Source: Streptomyces sp. NRRL WC-3626
GTDB taxonomy: Bacteria; Actinomycetota; Actinomycetes; Streptomycetales; Streptomycetaceae
Direction of reading: 5' to 3'
Length of the DNA stretch: 64,000 bases
Assembly (NCBI RefSeq): GCF_000718785.1
Contig: NZ_JOCA01000011.1
Coordinates: 1 to 64,000, forward strand
The position numbers and the translations under genes are program-made. Below are positions 57,449 through 64,000 of this stretch, piece after piece. Positions within the stretch are counted from its first letter, which is position 1, and every line of letters begins with the position of its first letter. The notes beneath the pieces were generated by a model, which worked only from the letters and a program-made list of their open reading frames with translations, had not been told where the DNA came from and did no database searches.

Positions 57449-58825
57449 TCAGCGCACGCCCACCGCCGCGAGCGCCTTGCGCTGGCGGGGGGTGGGACGG
57501 TCCGGGAAGTAGAGGTAGCAGACGCCACCCGTGCCGGAGGCGACCTTGCCGGAGGCGTTGTACCGCTTGGTCCGCAGCCAGATGTTCTCCCACTCGCGCC
57601 GCCGGTAGACCCGGCGCACGGCCTCGTTGTCGTCCGAGGCGGGGTCGTTGGCGATCACATCGCCGTCGGCGGTGAAGCCGATCACGGTCATCAGATGTCC
57701 GGAGGTGCCGTACCCCGCTCCGGTCAGCTCCTCCGCCAGGAAGGACTGGGACGTGATGGCCGGGATGCCGGCCGCGATCAGCGTCTCCAGATCGGTGAGG
57801 GAGCCGAGGCGGGTGACCACACCCTGGAGCCCGCGGAAGGTGGCCGCGTAGGCGGCGTTGAAGGGCCAGTTGCCGCAGCCCTCGTACTGGTGGTCGAACG
57901 TGTACCGGGCCGCGTGGCAGATCTGCGGGTCCGTGTAGGACGGATCGACCCAGGCGAGCTGCTTCTCGGTGAGCCGGCCGCCCCAGTACTCGATGATCAT
58001 CTGCGAGGAGGTGGGGCTGCACCAGGCCTCGCCGCCGTTGTCGTACTCCGGGTACTGGCCCTTGTGGATCTCCTGCGAGTAGCGCGGGACGATCAGCTCC
58101 CTGGCGAGTCCGGGCTCGGAGGCGGGGACGGTGAACCGGTCGGGGACGTCGGAGCCCATCGCGCCGGCCCGCCACACGGTCGGGGTGAGCCGGGTGCCGG
58201 GGCGGCGGTGGAGGGTCAGGCGCAGCCGGTACGACGCCAGGCGCAGGCCGGAGGCCGCGTCGTCGACGGAGAACGTGTCCGTCCAGATGCTGCTCCTGCC
58301 GTCGCTCTGGTCGTCCACCGAGGTGCGCCGGATGTCCTGGTCGCCGGCGGCCCAGCGGCCCATGACGTACCAGGGGGTGTCCGTGCCGTCGGAGTAGGTG
58401 CCCTTGAGCTCGATCTGGAGCCAGGTGCCCTCGGGGGTGTGCGCGTTCCAGGAGGCGATGACCTCACTGGCCGGGACCTTGAGCCGGTGCACCGGCGAGG
58501 TCCAGGTCGCGTACTCCCAGGCGGCCGTGGTGCCGGTGTGCGGGTCGGTGTAGTCCGTGGTGCCGGAGGGCCTCGCGATCACCAGTCCCGGGCGGGCGCC
58601 GGCGACGGCACGGGTCCCGTCGGCGGTACCTCCGCGCCAGTCGGTGTACGAGGTCCAGGCCCGGTTGTCGACGGGGCGGGCGGCACTCCCGCCGCCGGGG
58701 GCACCCCCTGCCGGGGTTGCGGTGGTCGGGGTGCCGGCGGACGCCGGGCCCGCGCTCCCCGCGACGGCGGCGACGACCGCCGCGGCCAGGAGGGTTCTGC
58801 GGGACGGCAGTTCGGCTCTGCTCAT
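57449..58825 (-). CDS. Secreted C39-like peptidase, probably Tat-exported
   Basis: 458 residues. The N-terminus SRRTLLAAAVVAAVAGSAGPASA has a twin-arginine pair and hydrophobic core. An N-terminal beta-rich domain (about 50-230) precedes a papain-like C39 domain with the catalytic Cys in GEAWCSPTSSQMI (about residue 269), His in TSGHLMTVIGF and ANDPAS after it. It probably cleaves peptides or cell-wall material outside the cell. No ABC exporter or bacteriocin precursor is near, so it is not the bacteriocin-processing type. Confidence 0.85.
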   Translation of the reverse strand: MSRAELPSRRTLLAAAVVAAVAGSAGPASAGTPTTATPAGGAPGGGSAARPVDNRAWTSYTDWRGGTADGTRAVAGARPGLVIARPSGTTDYTDPHTGTTAAWEYATWTSPVHRLKVPASEVIASWNAHTPEGTWLQIELKGTYSDGTDTPWYVMGRWAAGDQDIRRTSVDDQSDGRSSIWTDTFSVDDAASGLRLASYRLRLTLHRRPGTRLTPTVWRAGAMGSDVPDRFTVPASEPGLARELIVPRYSQEIHKGQYPEYDNGGEAWCSPTSSQMIIEYWGGRLTEKQLAWVDPSYTDPQICHAARYTFDHQYEGCGNWPFNAAYAATFRGLQGVVTRLGSLTDLETLIAAGIPAITSQSFLAEELTGAGYGTSGHLMTVIGFTADGDVIANDPASDDNEAVRRVYRRREWENIWLRTKRYNASGKVASGTGGVCYLYFPDRPTPRQRKALAAVGVR

Positions 58826-59086
58826 GGGTGGAGGACCCCCAGGTGTCGGAGTCGGGACGGGACCGGTGCACGGCCCGCCGGACGCGGTGCGCGTCCGCCG
58901 GGGTGGAACGGGTGTGCGCCAACTATGGACGCAGCCGGGCGGATCCTGCCAGCACCCCGGCCGGTGCCGCGCCCACCAACATCGGACTCGACCAATGACG
59001 GGACCTGCGGCGACCGCACCGGCCCGGTGCCCGCCGGGGACCTAGAGTGCTGCGGTACGCCCTGCCCCCTCCCCCTGGAGCCGGCC

Positions 59087-59707
59087 ATTCACGATCTCGC
59101 CTCCCGCATCCTCGGGCTCGCCCCCTCCTGCGGCCCGGTCCGGCTCGTCGGTGTCGACGGGCACGCCGGCTCGGGCAAGTCGACGTTCGCCGGGCGGCTG
59201 GCCGAGGCGCTGGACGGCGCCCCGGTGCTGCGGCTGGACGACATCGCCAGCCACGCGGAACCGTTCGGCTGGACCGGGCGGCTGCGCAGCCAGGTGCTCG
59301 AACCGCTCGCCCGCGGCGAGACCGCGCGGTACTCGCCCTACGACTGGCGCGCCCGCCGCTTCGGACCGCCCCGCCCGCTGCCGCCGGCCCCCGTGGTCGT
59401 CGTGGAGGGCGTCGGCGCGGGCCGACGGGCCCTGCGCCCGTATCTGGCGCTGCTGCTGTGGATGGACCTTCCCCGGGAGGAGTCCTGGTCACGGGGACGG
59501 GCCCGGGACGGCACGGAGCAGCGGGAGTTCTGGGACGGGTGGGTACGCGCGGAGCGCGAGCACTTCGCCGGCGACCCCTCGCGCCCCTTCGCGGGGCTGC
59601 TGGTGCGGCAGCGCCCGACGGGCTACGAGCTGCTTCCCGGGCCGGCGGGGACTGCTGAATCACCCCCTCCGCTCACTCAGGGTGACGGGCCACCCGCGAT
59701 GTGGTGA
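59087..59707 (+). CDS. Uridine kinase-like P-loop kinase (possible ATT start)
   Basis: 206 residues. Walker A GVDGHAGSGKST near the N-terminus; LRLDDIASH, RYSPYDWRARRF and VVVVEGVGAGRR fit the uridine kinase/phosphoribulokinase group. Start choice is unusual: GGAG (59077-59080) sits six bases before an in-frame ATT, and homologous sequence begins there. A CTG at 59075 or an ATG at 58925 with no ribosome site are alternatives. A -10-like TAGAGT (59043-59048) precedes it. It is a nucleoside or small-molecule kinase; the substrate is unknown. Confidence 0.78.
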   Translation: MHDLASRILGLAPSCGPVRLVGVDGHAGSGKSTFAGRLAEALDGAPVLRLDDIASHAEPFGWTGRLRSQVLEPLARGETARYSPYDWRARRFGPPRPLPPAPVVVVEGVGAGRRALRPYLALLLWMDLPREESWSRGRARDGTEQREFWDGWVRAEREHFAGDPSRPFAGLLVRQRPTGYELLPGPAGTAESPPPLTQGDGPPAMW

Positions 59708-59756
59708 TCCGGTGAAGACGCGTCCCGGACAAGTTGCCGGAGTACCCCAACTCCGC

Positions 59757-59786
59757 TTGACCGAGGGCGCGTACAGGTCTTACGTT
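59757..59786 (+). promoter_or_regulatory. Promoter of the candidate small RNA
   Basis: TTGACC (59757-59762) and TACGTT (59781-59786) are 18 bases apart, close to consensus. Transcription would begin about 59793, with only about 68 bases before a strong terminator. Confidence 0.6.
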
Positions 59787-59792
59787 CTCAAT

Positions 59793-59866
59793 GTGCGGCC
59801 CTTCGGAGCCGCCCGCGGACACGAAGCCCCCGGTTGTTCCCCCGTGATCGGGGGCTTCGTTCTGCC
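59793..59866 (+). ncRNA. Candidate small RNA (~70-75 nt)
   Basis: From the predicted start, the transcript would form a GCGGC-CCTTCGGA-GCCGC stem-loop and then a perfect twelve-base terminator stem ACGAAGCCCCCG / CGGGGGCTTCGT (59821-59832 / 59849-59860). No open reading frame of note lies inside it. It could alternatively be a leader that is attenuated before the AAA+ gene 275 bases downstream. Support is structural and positional only. Confidence 0.5.
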
Positions 59867-60135
59867 CTCTTCGCACCTTTCGGACGCCCAGCGGCATATG
59901 ACGATCACCCAGGGTCACCGCACGCCGTCCCCGCTCCCCCTCCCACCTCGCCGTTCGGCATGCCGGGCACCCTACGGACGTACCGCCCACGCGGGTACGA
60001 TGCCCTCGGTGCGACCTACGGACATTGCTTCGCGCACCTTGCAACTCCGGTCCGCGGCACAGCGGTTCGACCTACGGGAGCCGACGGACGAGGGCCGGCC
60101 GGTGACCGACGGGGGCACGGTTTGTGGGGGACGTG

Positions 60136-61998
60136 ATGGACTTCGGCACGCAGGGCCCGCAGGCCCCGGCCGACCTCGCCTGGCTGCGGGGCGTGGACGC
60201 CTACACCATGGGCGCCTATCCGCAGGCGGAGGAGGAGTTCCGGGCCGCCGTACGGATCGATCCGGGGATGGCCGACGGCTGGCTCGGGCTGCACGCGCTG
60301 CGCGTCGACACGACGGCCGCGCTGCTGCGGATGTTCCGGCACCGGGAGCGCTTCGGCGAACAGCGCACCCGGCACGGCCGCACCCTCAACTCCTGGTACT
60401 GGCTCGGCTGGTGGGTGCAGCCGGTGCTGGAGAGCCCCCGCGATCTGCTGCTGGCGCACGCCTCCCACTGGCTGGACGGACGCCACGTCCCCGAACTGGA
60501 CCGGGCGCTCGCCGGACTGCCCCCGGTGGACGCCGATCCCCAGGTCCGCTTCCTGCACGCCTGCCGCGCCTACCTGGTCAAGGACTGGGAGCAGCTGGTC
60601 CGGCGCACGGACTCCCTGGTCGACGACCCGATGCTGGGCATCGAGGCCGGCCTGTTCGGCGGGATGGCCCGGGTGCGGCTGGAGATGTACGGGCAGGCCG
60701 AACCGCTGCTGTCGGCGGCGCTGATGCGGTGCCGCAGCGAACAGCCGCAGCGCAAGGAGCTGCGCTACTGGCTGGCCCGCGCCCACGAGGGCACCGGCCG
60801 CAGCGCCGCGGCGCTCCCCCTGTACCGGGCCGTGCACCGGGTCGATCCGGCGTTCATGGACACCTCCGCGCGGCTGGCCGCGATCGCCGAGGGCGACGGG
60901 TACGACGACGACTCCGGCCTCGCGGCGATCACGCTCACGGGGGCCGGGCAGGACATGGTGGACGGCCCCGACCTGCTCGACCCGCTCTTCGGCACCGAGG
61001 GCCGCGATCTCCGGCTCCCCGACCTCGATCCCCCGCCGGGTCCGCTGCCGCCGGTCGCCCCCGCGGGCGTACGGCAGCGGACCGGCGCCGGGACGTCGCC
61101 GCTGCCGACCGGGCCGACGGATTCCGCCCTACTGGAGGAGGCGCTCGCCGAACTGGAGCGCATGGTGGGCCTGGAACCGGTGAAGCGGCAGGTCAAGGCG
61201 TTGTCGGCGCAGCTGAACATGGCGCGGCTGCGGGCCGGGCAGGGACTGCCGGTACAGCCGCCGAAACGCCACTTCGTGTTCTCGGGGCCGTCGGGCACGG
61301 GGAAGACGACGGTGGCCCGCATCCTCGGCCGGGTCTTCTACGCCCTCGGGCTGCTCGGCGGTGACCATTTGGTGGAGGCGCAGCGGGCGGATCTGGTGGG
61401 CGAGTATCTCGGGCAGACCGCGGTGAAGGCCAATGAGCTGATCGACTCCGCGCTCGGCGGGGTGCTGTTCGTGGACGAGGCGTACTCGCTGTCCAACTCC
61501 GGGTACGGCAAGGGGGACGCGTACGGGGACGAGGCGCTGCAGGTGCTGCTGAAGCGGGCGGAGGACAACCGGGATCACCTGGTGGTGATACTCGCGGGGT
61601 ATCCGGAGGGGATGGACCGGCTGCTGACCGCGAACCCCGGGCTGTCGTCGCGGTTCACCACACGGGTGGACTTCCCCTCGTACCGGCCGCTGGAGCTGAC
61701 CTCGATCGGGGAGGTGCTGGCGGGGGAGAACGGGGATGTGTGGGACGAGGAGGCGCTGGACGAGCTGCGGTCGATCGCCGGGCATGTGGTGGACCAGGGG
61801 TGGATCGACGAGCTGGGGAACGGGCGGTTTCTGCGGACGCTGTACGAGAAGAGCTGTGCGTATCGGGATCTGCGGTTGTCGGGGTATCCGGGGGTGCTGA
61901 GCCGGGACGATCTGGCCACGTTGCGGCTGCCGGATCTGATGCAGGCGTACGGGGAGGTGCTGTCGGGGCGGGGACCGGCGGACCCACCGGGGCTTTGA
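60136..61998 (+). CDS. EccA/CbxX-like AAA+ ATPase with TPR domain
   Basis: 620 residues. A TPR-like helical N-terminal half (AYPQAEEEFRAAVRIDPGMAD; ARAHEGTGRSAAALPLYRAV) is followed by a CbxX/CfxQ AAA+ domain: Walker A FSGPSGTGKTTVARI, Walker B GGVLFVDEAYSL, and the sensor region SRFTTRVDFP. This is the architecture of EccA of type VII (ESX) secretion. No ESX membrane components or WXG100 substrates are in the window. The ATG at 60136 follows GGGG at six bases. Confidence 0.9.
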   Translation: MDFGTQGPQAPADLAWLRGVDAYTMGAYPQAEEEFRAAVRIDPGMADGWLGLHALRVDTTAALLRMFRHRERFGEQRTRHGRTLNSWYWLGWWVQPVLESPRDLLLAHASHWLDGRHVPELDRALAGLPPVDADPQVRFLHACRAYLVKDWEQLVRRTDSLVDDPMLGIEAGLFGGMARVRLEMYGQAEPLLSAALMRCRSEQPQRKELRYWLARAHEGTGRSAAALPLYRAVHRVDPAFMDTSARLAAIAEGDGYDDDSGLAAITLTGAGQDMVDGPDLLDPLFGTEGRDLRLPDLDPPPGPLPPVAPAGVRQRTGAGTSPLPTGPTDSALLEEALAELERMVGLEPVKRQVKALSAQLNMARLRAGQGLPVQPPKRHFVFSGPSGTGKTTVARILGRVFYALGLLGGDHLVEAQRADLVGEYLGQTAVKANELIDSALGGVLFVDEAYSLSNSGYGKGDAYGDEALQVLLKRAEDNRDHLVVILAGYPEGMDRLLTANPGLSSRFTTRVDFPSYRPLELTSIGEVLAGENGDVWDEEALDELRSIAGHVVDQGWIDELGNGRFLRTLYEKSCAYRDLRLSGYPGVLSRDDLATLRLPDLMQAYGEVLSGRGPADPPGL

Positions 61999-62086
61999 GC
62001 CCCGGCGGGGTTGCCGTGTCACGGGGCCGTGAGGTCCCGGTGCGGCCGTCCGCGGGGGTGGGTTCGCGCTCGCCCCGCTGGAGGGG

Positions 62087-62141
62087 GTGTCGCCGCGCCC
62101 ACCGGTGCCGCCACAGCGGCACGACCGCCCGCAGTCGGACG
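62087..62141. repeat. Dispersed copy of the 42.7-kb repeat
   Basis: 55 bases here match 42706-42760 at 49 positions, including the hairpin GTGCCGC-CACA-GCGGCAC (62105-62122). It lies between convergent stops, as the larger array does. Confidence 0.8.
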
Positions 62142-62156
62142 GGCGGGTGCCAGTAG

Positions 62157-63230
62157 TCAGGCCAGGGCGTTCTCCTGGTCGCCGCTCGGTCTTGGGTGGG
62201 TGAGGGTCACTTCTCGGTGGGCGGGGTCCCGGACCTCTCCCACCAGGAGTTCCAGGACGTCTTCCAGGGCCACCAGGCCCAGGACCTTGCCGGACGGGCC
62301 GGCGACCTGGGCCAGGTGGGTGGCGGCCCGGCGCATCACCGTGAGGGCGTCGTCCAGGGGGAGTTCGGGCCGCAGGGTCGTCATCGGGCGCCACAGGTGC
62401 TGCGGGACTGCGCGGTCGGAGTCCTCCAGGTCCAGTACGTCCTTGACGTGCAGGTAGCCCATGAAGGGCCCCCCGTCCGCGGCCACCGGGAAGCGGGAGT
62501 ACCCGGTTCGGGCGGTCAGCTCGACGATCTGCCCCGGGGTGACCGCGGGCGTGACCGTCACCAGCGACTCCCGGCCGAGCAGGACGTCCGTCACCGGGCG
62601 CGAACCCAGCTCCAGCGCGTCCTCCAGCCGCTCGGCCTCCTCGGGGTCGAGGAGACCGGCCTGGCCGGAGTCCTCCACCAGCCGGTTGAGCTGCTCGCTG
62701 GTGAAGACGGCCTCGACCTCGTCCTTCGGCTCGACGCGGAACAGCCGCAGGATCGCCTGCGCGCAGGCGCCGAGCGCGATCGTGACCGGCTTGCACAGGC
62801 GGGCGAACCAGACGAGTCCGGGGCTCAGCCACAGCGAGGCCTTCTCGGGGGCCGCCATCGCCAGGTTCTTCGGGACCATCTCGCCGATGACGAGGTGGAA
62901 GAAGACGACCGCGGCGAGCGCGATGACGTAGCCGAGCGGGTGGATCATGCCGTGCGGCAGCTGCATCCACTCGAAGACCGGCTCCAGCAGCCGGGCGACC
63001 GTCGGTTCGGCGACCGCGCCCAGGGTCAGCGAGCAGACGGTGATGCCGAACTGGGCGGCCGCCATCATCTGCGGCAGATGCTCCAGGCCGTACAGCACCT
63101 GGCGGGCGCGGGTCGTGCCGAGCGGTTCGATCTGGCTGCGGCGTACCGAGACGAGCGCGAACTCGGCGCCGACGAAGAAGCCGTTGGCGAGCACGAGCAG
63201 CGCGGCGAAGAGGAGTTGCAGCAGGCTCAT
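62157..63230 (-). CDS. CNNM/CorC-type membrane protein (hemolysin-like), first paralogue
   Basis: 357 residues. The N-terminal DUF21 membrane domain (LLVLANGFFVGAEFALVSVR; HLVIGEMVPKNLAM) is followed by paired CBS domains (GYSRFPVAADGGPFMGYLHVKDVL; VLGLVALEDVLELLVGEVRD). It is probably a divalent cation (Mg/Co) transporter or sensor. The start overlaps the stop of the upstream paralogue by four bases (ATGA at 63227-63230). Confidence 0.9.
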   Translation of the reverse strand: MSLLQLLFAALLVLANGFFVGAEFALVSVRRSQIEPLGTTRARQVLYGLEHLPQMMAAAQFGITVCSLTLGAVAEPTVARLLEPVFEWMQLPHGMIHPLGYVIALAAVVFFHLVIGEMVPKNLAMAAPEKASLWLSPGLVWFARLCKPVTIALGACAQAILRLFRVEPKDEVEAVFTSEQLNRLVEDSGQAGLLDPEEAERLEDALELGSRPVTDVLLGRESLVTVTPAVTPGQIVELTARTGYSRFPVAADGGPFMGYLHVKDVLDLEDSDRAVPQHLWRPMTTLRPELPLDDALTVMRRAATHLAQVAGPSGKVLGLVALEDVLELLVGEVRDPAHREVTLTHPRPSGDQENALA

Positions 63231-64000
63231 CCGGCCACCTCCACGAGCGGCAGCGGGGCCGTCCTGACCAGACGGACGCGTTCGGCGCGGTAGTGGCCGA
63301 CGCTGCGCACCGACAGGCGCCAGCCCGGCAGTTCCGCGTGGTCGCCGACGGCCGGGATCCGGCCGAGCAGATCGGCGACGAGGCCGGCGACCGTCTCGTA
63401 CGGGCCCTCGGGCGCTTCCAGGCCTATGCGGAGCAGGATGTCGACCCGGACTCCGCCGTCCACGTCCCAGGCGGGGTTGCCGTCCTCGGGCGGGGCGGGG
63501 GCGAGTTCGGGGACGTCCAGTCCGTCGTGCTCGTCGCGCACCTCGCCGACGATCTCCTCGACGATGTCCTCCAGGGTGACGACGCCGGCCGTGCCGCCGT
63601 ACTCGTCGACGACGACCGCGATGGGCTGCTCGCTGCGCAGCCGGGTGAGCAGCGGCCGTACGGGGAGGGTCTCGGGGACGAGCAGCGCCGGGCGGGCGAT
63701 ACGGCCCACGGGGGTGCGCAGCCGGTCGCGCACGGACACCGCGAGGGCGTCCTTGAGGTGCACCATGCCGACGATCTCGTCGATCCGCTCCCGGTAGACG
63801 GGGAAGCGGGACAGTCCGGTGGCCCGGGTCAGGTTGACCACGTCCTCGGCGGTCGCCGAGGAGTGCAGGGCGCTGACCTTCACGCGCGGGGTCATGACGT
63901 GCTGTGCGGTGAGTTCGCCGAGGGACAGGGTGCGGACGAAGAGGTCCGCGGTGTCCTGTTCCAGGGCGCCGGCCCGGGCCGAGTGCCGGGCCAGGGAGAC
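63227..64000 (-). CDS. CNNM/CorC-type membrane protein, second paralogue (partial)
   Basis: Only the C-terminal part is in the window: the end of the membrane/linker region, CBS domains (GLSRFPVYRERIDEIVGMVHLKD; VVVDEYGGTAGVVTLEDIVEEI) and a CorC_HlyC domain (WDVDGGVRVDILLRIG). The start lies beyond 64000. This copy has the C-terminal CorC_HlyC domain that the downstream paralogue lacks, so the pair may act together. Confidence 0.9.
   Translation of the reverse strand, partial: VSLARHSARAGALEQDTADLFVRTLSLGELTAQHVMTPRVKVSALHSSATAEDVVNLTRATGLSRFPVYRERIDEIVGMVHLKDALAVSVRDRLRTPVGRIARPALLVPETLPVRPLLTRLRSEQPIAVVVDEYGGTAGVVTLEDIVEEIVGEVRDEHDGLDVPELAPAPPEDGNPAWDVDGGVRVDILLRIGLEAPEGPYETVAGLVADLLGRIPAVGDHAELPGWRLSVRSVGHYRAERVRLVRTAPLPLVEVAG

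Larger units (their letters stand above)
59708..60135. other. Gene-free stretch containing a candidate small RNA
   Basis: 428 bases between the kinase stop and the AAA+ start. It holds the promoter-hairpin-terminator unit listed at 59757-59860 and no convincing protein gene. A TTTGTGGGGG stretch near 60121 serves the AAA+ ribosome site. Confidence 0.5.

Overview
The window is a high-GC actinobacterial chromosome segment that looks like Streptomyces. The evidence is third-position G/C codon use, GGAGG-type ribosome sites, ATGA/GTGA start-stop overlaps, and Streptomyces-type genes: RbpA with a SigR promoter, SmeA/SffA, a conservon, DasR boxes and an SCO1431-like small membrane protein. From memory, the order crr-ptsI, smeA-sffA, MocR-yczE, rbpA, fxsA, ppm1, chitinase, SCO1431-like resembles the S. 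coelicolor SCO1390-SCO1440 core region. The species cannot be fixed from sequence alone. No insertion sequence, prophage, tRNA or CRISPR array was seen.

Layout. 1-290: leader and promoters of an rRNA operon reading leftward out of the window. 292-2636: paired DasR boxes, then crr-ptsI, the general PTS enzymes. 2.7-9.7 kb: a hypothetical protein, acetoacetyl-CoA synthetase, a GH31 protein that has lost its catalytic residues, a Nudix hydrolase and a VanX-like dipeptidase. 10.0-12.4 kb: glpF-glpK. 12.5-20.6 kb (minus): a conservon (sensor kinase, roadblock, DUF742, Ras-like GTPase) with a 1224-codon 5-oxoprolinase/hydantoinase gene inserted and overlapping the GTPase gene. 21.0-22.5 kb: a small membrane protein and an IclR regulator. 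22.5-29.6 kb (minus): a three-gene SMC/MukE/MukF-like condensin operon. 29.7-35.0 kb: a GntR regulator, a palindromic operator and a divergent operon of MFS transporter, YcsI-like protein and PxpABC oxoprolinase. 35.1-38.2 kb (minus): two glycosyltransferases and an SGNH hydrolase, of which the last two carry a nonsense codon and a frameshift. 38.4-42.7 kb: HEAT and ankyrin proteins, smeA-sffA. 42.7-43.1 kb: a tandem-repeat tract. 43.1-47.6 kb: MocR regulator, YczE-like protein, GDPD and UMF1-type MFS. 47.6-50 kb: rbpA, fxsA, ppm1. 50.3-55 kb: amidohydrolase, Lrp regulator, two small proteins, acyl-CoA dehydrogenase. 55-59 kb: chitinase with a DasR-type promoter, TetR regulator, small membrane protein, secreted C39-like protein. 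59-62 kb: P-loop kinase, candidate small RNA, EccA-like AAA+ ATPase. 62.2-64.0 kb: two CNNM/CorC-type proteins, the second cut by the window end.

How the genes connect. Chitin use joins the two ends: the chitinase releases GlcNAc oligomers, and crr-ptsI supply phosphate for GlcNAc uptake. Both promoters carry DasR-like boxes. 5-oxoproline appears twice, as an intact pxpABC catabolic operon and as a single-chain oxoprolinase inside a signalling operon. Sporulation and chromosome handling are represented by smeA-sffA and the SMC-like operon. The most unusual features are the oxoprolinase in the conservon, the nuclease-less SMC operon with an altered Walker B, the GH31 pseudo-enzyme, the degenerate ATPase motifs of SffA, the lesioned glycosyltransferase operon, the 46/47-bp repeat array and a compact candidate sRNA.
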